64,000 nt of DNA from Clostridiales bacterium (GTDB lineage Bacteria > Bacillota > Clostridia > Saccharofermentanales > Saccharofermentanaceae): the NCBI GenBank assembly GCA_017480325.1, contig JAFVAY010000008.1:248001-312000 (forward strand), read 5' to 3'. A program made the translations under genes and the position numbers. The first letter of the stretch is position 1. Every line of letters starts with the position of its first letter. Shown piece by piece: positions 1 through 8,844 of this stretch. Below the pieces are notes generated by a model. That model searched no databases, was not told the DNA's origin, and saw nothing but the letters and a program-made list of their open reading frames with translations.

Positions 1-864
1 GAGGACGTCGAGGGTGATGCAATTACTACTCTGATCCTTAACAAGCTTAGAGGTACCTTCACATGTATCGCAGTTAAGGCTCCCGGCTACGGCGACAGAA
101 GAAAGGAAATGCTCCAGGATATCGCTATCCTTACAGGCGGTACGGTAATTACATCCGATCTTGGTCTCGAGCTTAAGGATGCTACTATCGATCAGCTCGG
201 TACAGCTCATCAGGTCAAGGTTACTAAGGAGAACACTATCATTGTTGACGGTGCCGGCAGCAAGGATGACATAAGCGGCAGAGTAGCTCAGATCCGTAAG
301 GCAATCGAGGAGACAACCTCTGACTTTGACAGAGAGAAGCTTCAGGAGAGACTCGCTAAGCTCGCAGGCGGTGTTGCCGTTATCAAGGTTGGTGCAGCTA
401 CCGAGACTGAGATGAAGGAGAAGAAGCTCAGGATCGAGGATGCACTTAATGCCACGAAGGCTGCTGTAGAAGAGGGTATCGTTCCCGGTGGCGGAACAGC
501 TTATATCAACGCTATTCCTGCTGTTAAGGCTCTTCTTGATACAGCCGACGGAGATGTTAAGACAGGTATATCCATTGTTATCAGAGCTCTGGAGGAGCCT
601 GTACGTCAGATTGCTGAGAATGCAGGACTTGACGGCAGTGTTATCGCCGAGAAGATCAAGACCTCCGAGAGCGGTGTCGGCTTCGATGCTCTTAACAATG
701 TCTATGTTGATATGTATGAGGCCGGTATCGTAGATCCTGCTAAGGTTACAAGATCTGCTCTTCAGAATGCGGCTTCCGTATCTGCAACTCTTCTTACAAC
801 AGAGGCCCTTGTTATCGATATTCCTGAACCGGAGCCTGCAGCACCTGCTGCTCCGATGTATTGA
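1..864 (+). CDS. groEL: Chaperonin GroEL, C-terminal part (5' truncated by window)
   Basis: The 60-kDa chaperonin folds cytosolic proteins as a double heptameric ring with GroES and ATP. The frame is open from base 1, so only the last ~287 residues are present. They carry family hallmarks: the apical [13 protein letters not shown] stretch near the start, the [18 protein letters not shown] segment of the intermediate/equatorial hinge, and [12 protein letters not shown] in the equatorial ATPase domain. The C-terminus is a short [13 protein letters not shown] tail, whereas many GroELs end in a Gly-Gly-Met repeat. A hairpin terminator follows, so groEL ends its operon. Identity is certain; the only limitation is the missing N-terminus, with groES presumably upstream. 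Confidence 0.98.
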   Translation, partial: EDVEGDAITTLILNKLRGTFTCIAVKAPGYGDRRKEMLQDIAILTGGTVITSDLGLELKDATIDQLGTAHQVKVTKENTIIVDGAGSKDDISGRVAQIRKAIEETTSDFDREKLQERLAKLAGGVAVIKVGAATETEMKEKKLRIEDALNATKAAVEEGIVPGGGTAYINAIPAVKALLDTADGDVKTGISIVIRALEEPVRQIAENAGLDGSVIAEKIKTSESGVGFDALNNVYVDMYEAGIVDPAKVTRSALQNAASVSATLLTTEALVIDIPEPEPAAPAAPMY

Positions 865-887
865 TATCGGAATACTGATTAATTACG

Positions 888-915
888 GCGGTCATGCATT
901 TTGCATGGCCGCTTT
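888..915 (+). terminator. Intrinsic terminator after groEL
   Basis: Eleven-base-pair hairpin with one G-U pair (arms 888-898 and 902-912) and a three-base loop, followed by a short T run. It sits 24 bases after the groEL stop and just before the next ribosome binding site. Confidence 0.75.
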
Positions 916-933
916 ACTGATTTAAGGAGATTT

Positions 934-1473
934 ATGGAAGATTCGTTTTACGAGAGATGTGTTAAGAGAGATCAGGGAGCGATGGGAAAGCTTTTTCCCG
1001 TACTTTCTATAATCGCACTTGTTATTTTCGCTGTGTTTCTTAACGGAATCCCGATTCTTCTTGGCTATAACATTATTTACTTCACCGGTATGGTGACCTT
1101 CGGCTTATCGTATCTTCTATATCGTCTTATTAAGAGTCTTAATGTGGAGTATCAGATAGAGATCACCAATGACAGTGTCGAGGTAACGAAGATCACCAAC
1201 AAGAAGAAGGTGGAGCAGCTGGCAGAATTCTCTATCAAGGAATGTGAGTATATAGGGGCAGTTACTTCTGACAGGTTCAATGATGATATAGCTAAGGCAG
1301 ATTATTCTCTTAATTGCACCTCCTTACGAGAGTACGACATATCGGATAATGTATGGTACATATGTCTTACTCAGGATAAGATCAGATACAATGTCATAAT
1401 CGACTTCGATCCCGAGATGTATCCTATCTTCAGAAGATATAACCCACGAGGAACTATGAGGTATGATGCCTGA
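934..1473 (+). CDS. Small membrane protein of unknown function
   Basis: The 179-residue product has two hydrophobic segments (about residues 23-45 and 47-65), then a soluble C-terminal domain of mixed strands and helices. The overall form, a short N-terminus, two membrane spans and an NVEYQIEITNDSVEV strand-rich domain, recalls small clostridial membrane families such as DUF6106, but I cannot assign it firmly. The ATG at 934 is chosen over an upstream TTG at 901 because aaggaga lies 4-10 bases before it and the TTG falls inside the groEL terminator. The last 11 bases overlap the thioesterase gene, which suggests translational coupling and perhaps a role in lipid or envelope metabolism. No catalytic motif is visible. 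Confidence 0.7.
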   Translation: MEDSFYERCVKRDQGAMGKLFPVLSIIALVIFAVFLNGIPILLGYNIIYFTGMVTFGLSYLLYRLIKSLNVEYQIEITNDSVEVTKITNKKKVEQLAEFSIKECEYIGAVTSDRFNDDIAKADYSLNCTSLREYDISDNVWYICLTQDKIRYNVIIDFDPEMYPIFRRYNPRGTMRYDA

Positions 1474-2212
1474 TTATTCTGAATTGGAATTCTATGTAAA
1501 GAGCACGGATTGCGCCACTGACAGTCACTTGGCGCCGTACGTGCTCTTATCTGATCTGCAGGAGACAGCGGATAAGGGTGCTGCAGATACCGGATGGGGC
1601 AGAGAAGCTATCGGAGAATATGATTGCTGCTGGATAGTCTTAAGATGCCAAATGAGCTTAAGAAGACTTCCTTCTTGGAAAGAGTCATTCAAGATCAGGA
1701 CCTGGAGCTGCGGGGCAAGGAAGCTTTTCTTCGACAGAGAGTATGAGATATTTGACGAGACCGGAGAGCTTATCGGCAGTTCTACCTCGGTGTGGATACT
1801 GGCTGAGAAGGAGACCCACAGGCCTGTATTCCCGTCTAAGCTCCCGACGCTTCCTCAGGACTTCGCTCAGTCCGACAGACTTGCTCTGGGAGAGTCCTGT
1901 CCCAAGCTTAAGCTTCCTATAAGGCCTGAAGACAAGGCTCCTGTGATCATTAAGTATGCGGATTATACTGAGCTTGATCACAATCACCATGTTAATAATA
2001 CGAGGTATCTTGCCTGGATATATGATGCTCTTTATAAGGGCGGATATGACGTGCATGGAATTACTGACATCAATATAAACTATATGTCTGAGGTTAAAAG
2101 CGAGGAGAGGGTAGAGCTTTACATTATCGATACCGAGAACGGGGTATTAGTGTCCGGCTACAGAGAGGATGATACGGGAGTTTTTACTTCCGAAATAAGA
2201 TTTGGTGTTTAA
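1463..2212 (+). CDS. Acyl-ACP thioesterase (FatA/FatB-like, hotdog fold)
   Basis: Predicted to hydrolyse acyl-ACP, ending fatty-acid elongation and releasing free fatty acid in the cytoplasm. The 249 residues match the bacterial acyl-ACP thioesterase family (PF01643): an N-terminal hotdog with the GWGREAIGEY region, the WSCGARKLFFDREYEI core helix/strand, and in the second hotdog the LDHNHHVNNTRYLAW signature, containing the Asn/His residues of the catalytic site. Two adjacent in-frame ATG codons (1463, 1466) are possible starts; a gagg lies just upstream. It overlaps the preceding membrane-protein gene by 11 bases. Family identity is confident; chain-length preference cannot be read from the sequence. 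Confidence 0.9.
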   Translation: MMPDYSELEFYVKSTDCATDSHLAPYVLLSDLQETADKGAADTGWGREAIGEYDCCWIVLRCQMSLRRLPSWKESFKIRTWSCGARKLFFDREYEIFDETGELIGSSTSVWILAEKETHRPVFPSKLPTLPQDFAQSDRLALGESCPKLKLPIRPEDKAPVIIKYADYTELDHNHHVNNTRYLAWIYDALYKGGYDVHGITDININYMSEVKSEERVELYIIDTENGVLVSGYREDDTGVFTSEIRFGV

Positions 2213-2263
2213 GCGTATTTGTAATAAAATATGCTGTAATGTGCAATTTTCAGGAGGCACTAT

Positions 2264-3205
2264 ATGATAGAGATCAACAACCTGGTAAAGAGATACGGTG
2301 ACATCAAGGCTGTCAACGGTATTTCTTTTACGGTTAATGACGGCGAGGTCTTGGGATTCTTAGGCCCTAACGGCGCCGGTAAATCCACTACGATGAATAT
2401 TATCACCGGTTATCTGTCATCTACTTCGGGTACGGTAAAGGTTAACGGACACGATATACTTGAGGAACCCGAGGAGGCAAAGAAGTGTATCGGATATCTC
2501 CCTGAACAGCCGCCGCTCTACTTCGATATGACGGTTCTGGAGTATCTTAACTTTATATGTGATCTTAAGAAGGTCCCGAGAAGTGAGCGTAAGGAGCAGC
2601 TGGCATCAATCCTATCGATGATCAAGCTTACCGATATGGCTGACAGACTTATAGGTAATCTGTCAAAGGGCTATAAGCAGAGAGTCGGTATCGCACAGGC
2701 TCTTGTGGGTAATCCTGATATCCTGATCCTAGACGAGCCTACCGTAGGTCTTGATCCTAATCAGATACTTGAGATAAGAAAGCTTATAAGAAAGCTCGCC
2801 GATAAGCACACCGTTATCCTGAGCTCTCACATACTGTCGGAGATCCAGGCCGTATGTGACCGAGTCGTTATTATTAATGCCGGTAAGGTTGCTGCTATCG
2901 ATACGATAACGGATCTGTCGCAGAAGCTTAGCGGTACTACGAAGCTGTCCTTGTCCTTCAAGGGTCCTTCAAAAGAAGTTATCAACAAGATCAGATCTAT
3001 TCCCGGTGTATCTAATGTAGTTCCGGTAGTTTCTAACGAAGACACATCTATACATCAGGTAGAGATAACGGCGGACAGCAGTGCAAAGAACGATGTTCGT
3101 ACATCCGTATTCTATGCGATGAGTAAGGGCGGTTGGCCTATGCTCGAGTTCAGATCCATGGATCCTTCTCTCGAGGAGATATTCCTGTCTATCACGTCTG
3201 TCTAA
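2264..3205 (+). CDS. ABC transporter ATP-binding protein (GldA-like)
   Basis: ATPase of an ABC-2-type exporter. Visible motifs are Walker A GPNGAGKSTT near residue 34, the Q-loop region EQPP, signature LSKGYKQR, Walker B ILILDEPTVGLD and the H-loop SSHIL, followed by a ~90-residue C-terminal domain typical of the multidrug/gliding (GldA, CcmA-type) subfamily. A strong caggagg lies before the ATG. It is the first gene of a head-to-tail cluster: the permease begins 18 bases downstream, then come the GldG-like and two further envelope proteins. The context indicates a GldA-GldF-GldG-type complex. Substrate is unknown; similar clusters occur in non-gliding Clostridia, so a motility role should not be assumed. 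Confidence 0.93.
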   Translation: MIEINNLVKRYGDIKAVNGISFTVNDGEVLGFLGPNGAGKSTTMNIITGYLSSTSGTVKVNGHDILEEPEEAKKCIGYLPEQPPLYFDMTVLEYLNFICDLKKVPRSERKEQLASILSMIKLTDMADRLIGNLSKGYKQRVGIAQALVGNPDILILDEPTVGLDPNQILEIRKLIRKLADKHTVILSSHILSEIQAVCDRVVIINAGKVAAIDTITDLSQKLSGTTKLSLSFKGPSKEVINKIRSIPGVSNVVPVVSNEDTSIHQVEITADSSAKNDVRTSVFYAMSKGGWPMLEFRSMDPSLEEIFLSITSV

Positions 3206-3223
3206 CGGAGGTTATTAAGATAT

Positions 3224-3997
3224 ATGTTAGCTGTTTATAAGAGGGAATTAGCCTCATACTTCAGATCCCCGGTGGGATATATAGCATTGGCTCTATTCTC
3301 GTTCCTGTCAGGGTTCCTGTTCATTAATCAGTACAGTAACGGTTCGGTGAATATATCCACTGAGATAATGTCCCTGTGTTCTTTTTTCGTAGTTATAATT
3401 CCGGTAATAACCATGGGACTTTTCTCTGAGGATAAGAAGAGAGGTACCGAGGTACTGTTCTATACCAACCCGTTATCGCTCTTTGATGTGGTTATGGGTA
3501 AATTCCTTGCCGCTATGACTCTTATAGCTATACTCTTTATTAATGTATTTCTTCACATGATCATTACTGCTGCTTCAGGCGGAGTTGTTAATATCGGCTC
3601 ATGGGGTTCCGTAATCGTGTATTTCTGTCTCGCGATACTGTTCACTTCGATAGGTATCCTCGCGTCAGCTCTTACCGATACTCAGATAATCTCTGCGATA
3701 ATAAGCTTCGTTATTATTCTTGTAATTCAGCTTCTTCAGACAATCAGCACTATAGCTTCCTCTGCGTTGTCCTCATTACTGTCATCTTCGCTGTTTGCTC
3801 TCGATCCCGAGAAGGTAAATTCAGTCTGTAGTAATATAGCGGCAGCTATTAACTGGCTTAGCCCTTTCTCTAAGACGCAGGACTTCAGATACGGTGTCTT
3901 CTCCGTATCCCCGCTAGTGTTCTGCTTGTCTATGGCTCTCGTATTTCTGTTCCTGACATACAGGATCCTCGAGAAGAAGCGTTGGTCACAGAATTGA
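3224..3997 (+). CDS. ABC-2 type permease (GldF-like)
   Basis: Membrane subunit paired with the upstream ATPase. The 257 residues contain about six hydrophobic segments, starting with the YKRELASYFRSPVGYIALALFSF element characteristic of ABC-2 permeases (YKREL followed by an amphipathic helix and a first span). The middle GLFSEDKKRGTEVLFY motif is the cytosolic re-entrant region common in GldF/NosY-type permeases. It starts after a cggagg site. It is followed 15 bases later by the GldG-like gene, consistent with one complex in the cytoplasmic membrane. Confidence in the family is high; the transported molecule is unknown. Confidence 0.9.
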   Translation: MLAVYKRELASYFRSPVGYIALALFSFLSGFLFINQYSNGSVNISTEIMSLCSFFVVIIPVITMGLFSEDKKRGTEVLFYTNPLSLFDVVMGKFLAAMTLIAILFINVFLHMIITAASGGVVNIGSWGSVIVYFCLAILFTSIGILASALTDTQIISAIISFVIILVIQLLQTISTIASSALSSLLSSSLFALDPEKVNSVCSNIAAAINWLSPFSKTQDFRYGVFSVSPLVFCLSMALVFLFLTYRILEKKRWSQN

Positions 3998-4012
3998 TAG
4001 AAGGTGGTTCAA

Positions 4013-5536
4013 ATGAGTAGTAAAGACAATAAAGCAAAGAAGTCTGAGACAAAGGTCCAGACAGATAAGAGAGCAGGGAAGCTTAAGCTGTTCTCGATCA
4101 GCTCCTTCATAATTCTTCTTGTAATCGTACTCGCGGTTAATATCATCTTCGGCCTGAAGATCAAGAAGACAAGTATTGATGATTATCTTACTTACGATAT
4201 GACTGCCACCGGACAGAATTCAGTATCTGATATTACCATCACATATCTTCAGACACTTCCTGCCGATACTCACATCCGTATAGTAGGACTTATGGATAAG
4301 CCGACTAACCTTAGGGATACGCCTTATGAGTATACTGTTCCGCTTCTGGAGGATTACGTTGCCGTATCCGGAGGAAAGGTTACAGTCGAGTATATCAATC
4401 CTACCAAGTATCCTTCTATCCTTACCGAGCTGGATCCGAACGGAGTGTATGATCTTGCCAATGCAACAGGATATGTTGTTTACTGCAACGGCCAGCTTAT
4501 TCAGATCAATCCGGTCGATTGCTTTACCTATGATCCGTCATATCTTCAGTACGGTTATTATTATCCTACCTCTAATATAGTTGAGCAGAAGTTCACAAGT
4601 GCCGTTGTTAATCTTACTCAGGGTTATTCCTATAAGGCTTACTTTGTAAGAGGCTTAGGAGAGGGCTCACACGAGCAGCTTACAAATATGCTTGCTTCCA
4701 TGAGCATCGACAGCGCCGATATTCAGGCAAGCGATTCCTTTACTGTACCCTCTGACTGTGATCTTCTTATCTTCAACGGGATCAACAACGATATCACGGA
4801 CAGCATGATAGAGGCTATCCGCAGCTACTTAAGCGGCGGCGGTAAGATGATCGTAGCGGTCAATTACTATAACACCAATGTTAACGAGTCTTTCCCCAAG
4901 CTTAATATGCTTCTGTCAAATTATAACCTTCGTATACAGAATTCTCTTATCGTAGAGAATAACCCCGGTTATCAGATCAACAGCGATCCTTATAATTCGT
5001 TGGTTCAAGTCGCATCTGCTTTCACGGAGATCGCCGGAGGCAATGCTACTCTGAGGAATTCTTATGCCAGACCTATTACAGAGGCTGATACGCCTTACAC
5101 ATATATTCAAGTATCACCGATCCTCGGAACATCTTCCTCGGCTTCTGTAGGAGTAGTTGATACCAGCACCGGTAATATTGTTCAGAATGCCAATCAGACT
5201 CAGTATAACGTGGGTATGTATTCGACCTTCACCGGTACTCCGACGCCTCCTGAGGTATATGTATTCGGTACCTTGACCTTTACGTCCGATGAGTATATCA
5301 GCAACTACGGCTTCAATGATGCGAATATTGTATTTACCAGGAATGCCATCAGAAGCATGCTCGCTGCAGATGACAGCGTCTATGTAGAAGGTAAGGCTCT
5401 GTCAAATTATTCCTTAGATACATCAAAGCTTAACAGTAATGCGGTAACGATCCTTACCTTCGTTCTTGTTGCCATCATTCCGCTCGCATTCGTTATCGTC
5501 GGAGTAGTTGTGTATAACAAGAGAAAGAATCTGTAA
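4013..5536 (+). CDS. GldG-like ABC transporter auxiliary protein
   Basis: The 507-residue protein has a lysine-rich N-terminus, one membrane span at about residues 29-48, a large extracytoplasmic domain and a second span close to the C-terminus (VTILTFVLVAIIPLAFVIVG). This arrangement, and the segment SDCDLLIFNGINNDITDSMIEA resembling the ThuA/GATase-like fold, fit the GldG/ABC_transp_aux family (PF09822). The start is the ATG at 4013, which has aaggtgg at 4001-4007; an in-frame GTG at 4004 lies inside that site. It likely presents or gates the cargo of the preceding ATPase/permease pair on the outer face of the membrane. Its biochemical function is not established. Confidence 0.85.
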   Translation: MSSKDNKAKKSETKVQTDKRAGKLKLFSISSFIILLVIVLAVNIIFGLKIKKTSIDDYLTYDMTATGQNSVSDITITYLQTLPADTHIRIVGLMDKPTNLRDTPYEYTVPLLEDYVAVSGGKVTVEYINPTKYPSILTELDPNGVYDLANATGYVVYCNGQLIQINPVDCFTYDPSYLQYGYYYPTSNIVEQKFTSAVVNLTQGYSYKAYFVRGLGEGSHEQLTNMLASMSIDSADIQASDSFTVPSDCDLLIFNGINNDITDSMIEAIRSYLSGGGKMIVAVNYYNTNVNESFPKLNMLLSNYNLRIQNSLIVENNPGYQINSDPYNSLVQVASAFTEIAGGNATLRNSYARPITEADTPYTYIQVSPILGTSSSASVGVVDTSTGNIVQNANQTQYNVGMYSTFTGTPTPPEVYVFGTLTFTSDEYISNYGFNDANIVFTRNAIRSMLAADDSVYVEGKALSNYSLDTSKLNSNAVTILTFVLVAIIPLAFVIVGVVVYNKRKNL

Positions 5537-5539
5537 TAT

Positions 5540-7024
5540 ATGAAAAGTCTTAAGAGTCTTTTGATCCCTTTCATAGTAATGCTTGTTCTGGTGGGAGTTG
5601 CCATCGGAGTTGTGATATCCAACAGTAAAGAATCCGGAACCTCCGAGACAGAGGTGGCTTCTTCAGAGGATGTCATTACGGTTGATCCCTCATTAATATC
5701 TACGATCGAAGTAGTCAGACAGGACGGTACTGGGATCGGCTTCAGAGGTGCTCCTGACGATACAGGATCAATTACATGGTCATTAATGGATCAGTATTCA
5801 TCCGATGTTCCTCTTAATAACAGCGGAATTACTTCCTGGGTCTACGTATTATCAAGCTTCATGTCTAATAACATTATCGGAGACAGCTCACAGCTTGATC
5901 TGGCCGAATACGGCCTTGATGATCCTGTTTATACTATCGTTATCACTCAGTATAACGGTACAGTCAATAGGATATTCGTCGGTAATAAGACGGCAGACGG
6001 AGGCAGCTGCTACTTCATGGTAGAGGGCAATCCTATTGTCTACACAGTAGTAACAGCCAAGTATGTCTACTGCGGATATCAGCTTATTGATTTCCTGGAG
6101 TCGGTTACTCTGGGAATAGATTACGCTTCTTTGTCTACTGTAGAGTTCATAAGGGCAATGGATGATCTTGACCTTGTTACATCCTGTACGCTTTATGATA
6201 CCGGGGATCCGATGTTCACGGCTGTTTCTCCCTTCAGTATCGAGTGCAGTCCTTACTTCACGTCTCTTATCGATAAGATTGTTAATCTGGAGATAACATC
6301 CTTTGTTGATATACCTGAGGATATGCTTTCCGACTTCGGACTTGATGCACCGTCTTATGAGTTCAACTTCAATATGGATGACGGCCGGGTTGTCAATATC
6401 ACGCTGTCCTCAGATATTAACGGGTTCTTCTATGGAACCAGTAATGTAGTTGACGGATACTTCAAGATCAGCGATATGCAGATCTCCGGAGTCGATACAC
6501 AGATAATGATGCTTCTTAACAGTTATCTTGTATATTATGCGGCGGCTGATATGTCGAAGATAACCGGAACCTACGGGGATCAGTCCTTTACCTATGAGAT
6601 ATCCACAACCGGATCCATATCTGCAGATGATGCTACAGCTAATCTTAATTACAGGAATGCCAAGGTGTTTACATCCGAAGGCAGATCATTTGCAGCGATC
6701 CTTTATGAGTCGTTGATAACCATTTCTGTCTCTGATATAGATCTTGATGCTAACCCGACAGGTGATCCTGTTATTGAGTTCACATACATCACCAATAATT
6801 ATGAGACGTTAACCCTATCCTTTGTTCCGAGGGATAATAACAGCTATTATGCTTTCCTTAACGGTGAGTATACGTCCTTTGTCGTATCTTCAAGCGAGTT
6901 ATTCAACGACGGTGGGCAGAATACTTACATCTATGGTGCATGGAGAGCTTATGAGCTGACCGAAGAGGCTATAGATAATGCGGTGGCGGGAGTGTATGAC
7001 ATTCCTTCAGAGGAAGCAGCCTGA
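5540..7024 (+). CDS. DUF4340-like secreted/membrane-anchored protein
   Basis: A 494-residue protein with an N-terminal membrane anchor (residues 6-26), a Ser/Glu-rich linker and a long beta-rich extracytoplasmic region. Repeated modules with the pattern LxEYGLDDPxYTIxITxxNGT and LSDFGLDAPSYEFNFNMDDG are the visible hallmark of DUF4340 proteins, which commonly follow gldG-like genes. It starts 3 bases after the gldG-like stop and ends 2 bases before the next gene, so all are co-transcribed. No enzyme motif is present; a structural or cargo-binding role beside the ABC complex is inferred. The family call rests on the repeated module and position. Confidence 0.78.
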   Translation: MKSLKSLLIPFIVMLVLVGVAIGVVISNSKESGTSETEVASSEDVITVDPSLISTIEVVRQDGTGIGFRGAPDDTGSITWSLMDQYSSDVPLNNSGITSWVYVLSSFMSNNIIGDSSQLDLAEYGLDDPVYTIVITQYNGTVNRIFVGNKTADGGSCYFMVEGNPIVYTVVTAKYVYCGYQLIDFLESVTLGIDYASLSTVEFIRAMDDLDLVTSCTLYDTGDPMFTAVSPFSIECSPYFTSLIDKIVNLEITSFVDIPEDMLSDFGLDAPSYEFNFNMDDGRVVNITLSSDINGFFYGTSNVVDGYFKISDMQISGVDTQIMMLLNSYLVYYAAADMSKITGTYGDQSFTYEISTTGSISADDATANLNYRNAKVFTSEGRSFAAILYESLITISVSDIDLDANPTGDPVIEFTYITNNYETLTLSFVPRDNNSYYAFLNGEYTSFVVSSSELFNDGGQNTYIYGAWRAYELTEEAIDNAVAGVYDIPSEEAA

Positions 7025-7026
7025 TA

Positions 7027-8169
7027 ATGAGTAGTGACGGTAAACCGGTTAGTATAGATAAGAAGCTTCGTTATACGATATTCGGCTTTATCGCGCTGCT
7101 TGCTGTTGCTATTGTTCTTCTGGTACTTGTATCGCGTAATGAGGAGGAGAGCCGAGGAGCCGACAGTTATATTCATCTGTCAGGACAGTCCGGCTTTGCC
7201 TGCGAGTACGCAGAAGCACAGAAGCTCTATGCCTTCGGTGACGGAGTCCTTAAGGTCACTAAGGAGAGAGTCGCTTATCTTACCCTGTCCGGCAACGAGG
7301 TTTTCAGTACCAGCGTATCCTATAATAACCCGCAGTGCTTCATTGATAACGATAACTGCGTTGTATTCGACAGTGACGGCTACGGCTTCGTTGTAATGAA
7401 TACCAATAAGGTCCTGTATGAGAAGCCTACCGAGAATAAGATTCAGTCAGCGACTCTGTCCGATAACGGGCTTTGTGCGGTAATAACGGCAAGCTCCGAT
7501 GCTTATGGCGAGGTTATTCTGTATAACACTGACGGATCGTTAATATCAAGATGGTCTTCATATAATTCGGGCTATCCCATATGTGCTGCCTTTTCCGGCG
7601 ATGAACGTTACTTCGCTCTTACGACTCTTAATACCACCGGAGCCGTATATAAGCCTTATGTCAGAATATTCAGCCTGGATTACAATAACGACTCCATCTC
7701 CGCTTCGGATTATGCCGTATTCACTATAGACGATACAGAGATATTGTCCTATACCGATTATATCGGGGATAGACTTTATACCTTCTGCGCTGACCGTATA
7801 TACACCATCACTAATGATGCTCTTGTGCCTCTGGTAGACAGCTTCGGTGCCATTAACTATGTTCGTATAGTTGATGATGTTATCTTTGTTGTTTACTCAG
7901 ACGGCGTTAATCAGCTTAATAAGCTTATGATCTTGGGCACGGGAGGAGACATAATATATGACTCCGAGGTGGGCTCTGATGTTAATGCTATAGCGTCTAA
8001 TAATGACCTTTATGCACTGTCTATAGATGACAGAATACTTATATATAATTCGAACGGAAATGTTGTGTCTGATATATCGGTGGATGAGGATATTATCAGA
8101 ATAGGATTTACAGACAATAACCGTCTTGTCGTCGTATCCACCGGCGGTGTACATACGGTTGATTATTAA
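7027..8169 (+). CDS. DUF5711-like membrane-anchored beta-propeller protein
   Basis: The 380 residues begin with a positively charged cytosolic tail and a single span (about residues 17-35, FGFIALLAVAIVLLVLV), followed by repeated four-stranded units ending in patterns such as KVTKERVAYLTLSGNEVFS and GDIIYDSEVGSDVNAIASNN. This is typical of a seven- or eight-bladed propeller and of the clostridial DUF5711 family. It is the last gene of the five-gene GldA-like cluster (2-base gap upstream, 9 bases to the CYTH gene downstream). No catalytic residues are evident. A scaffold or sensor role at the outer membrane face is only an inference. Confidence 0.7.
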   Translation: MSSDGKPVSIDKKLRYTIFGFIALLAVAIVLLVLVSRNEEESRGADSYIHLSGQSGFACEYAEAQKLYAFGDGVLKVTKERVAYLTLSGNEVFSTSVSYNNPQCFIDNDNCVVFDSDGYGFVVMNTNKVLYEKPTENKIQSATLSDNGLCAVITASSDAYGEVILYNTDGSLISRWSSYNSGYPICAAFSGDERYFALTTLNTTGAVYKPYVRIFSLDYNNDSISASDYAVFTIDDTEILSYTDYIGDRLYTFCADRIYTITNDALVPLVDSFGAINYVRIVDDVIFVVYSDGVNQLNKLMILGTGGDIIYDSEVGSDVNAIASNNDLYALSIDDRILIYNSNGNVVSDISVDEDIIRIGFTDNNRLVVVSTGGVHTVDY

Positions 8170-8178
8170 TGAGGGATT

Positions 8179-8844
8179 ATGGAAACTGAAGTAAAGCTGG
8201 CATTCGGAAGCAAAGAAGAATTAATGGCAGTTATCAATGCAGAGTGGTTCTCTGATTACTGTCTTGATGTAGGTGACAAGAAGCCCGTAAGGCTTACCAA
8301 CAGCTATTATGACACTAAGGACAGAGATCTGCTTAAAAAGGGTACCTCGGTAAGAGTAAGACTTTACGAGGATGACGAGGGCTCTCACTATGAGCACACA
8401 GTTAAGTTCGGCGGGTCGGTCATAGACGGACTTCATCAGCGCTATGAGTGGAATGTAGACTCTGATTCCTCAGAGTTTGATATAGACAGCTTCAGAGCGA
8501 AGGCTTCGAGGGGCGATGACGATCCTGAGGAGATACTGGACGAGGCCTTAGGAGATGTTAAGAGTGAGGATCTGATATGTCTTTGCTCTACCTACTGTGA
8601 GAGGACGATCTACACCTTCGGCTTCGGAGACTCCATGATGGAGGCGAGCTTTGATACCGGAAGGATAAGTGCCGGCGGGAAGTCTGAAGAGATCTGTGAG
8701 CTTGAGATAGAGCTTGAGTCCGGAGATGTAGTTGATCTTAAGGATATGGCTCAGTTCATAGTTGATAATACTAGTGCTGTTCCTTACGACGAGAGTAAGT
8801 ATATGAGGGCTATAAGGCTCCTCGATACTTCACATGAACAATAA
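8179..8844 (+). CDS. CYTH domain protein (triphosphate tunnel metalloenzyme)
   Basis: The N-terminal METEVKLAF contains the ExExK signature of CYTH/triphosphate tunnel enzymes. Further charged strands (SYYDTKDRDLL, SVRVRLYEDDEG, EHTVKFGG, QRYEWNV, ASFDTGRI, CELEIELESGD) supply the alternating Lys/Arg/Glu residues that line the tunnel and bind metal and triphosphate. At 221 residues the domain is complete. Family members hydrolyse inorganic triphosphate, thiamine triphosphate or form cAMP; for a bacterium without other context, inorganic triphosphatase is the likeliest activity. The ribosome binding site is gaggga. The gene overlaps the next one by 11 bases. Confidence 0.88.
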   Translation: METEVKLAFGSKEELMAVINAEWFSDYCLDVGDKKPVRLTNSYYDTKDRDLLKKGTSVRVRLYEDDEGSHYEHTVKFGGSVIDGLHQRYEWNVDSDSSEFDIDSFRAKASRGDDDPEEILDEALGDVKSEDLICLCSTYCERTIYTFGFGDSMMEASFDTGRISAGGKSEEICELEIELESGDVVDLKDMAQFIVDNTSAVPYDESKYMRAIRLLDTSHEQ

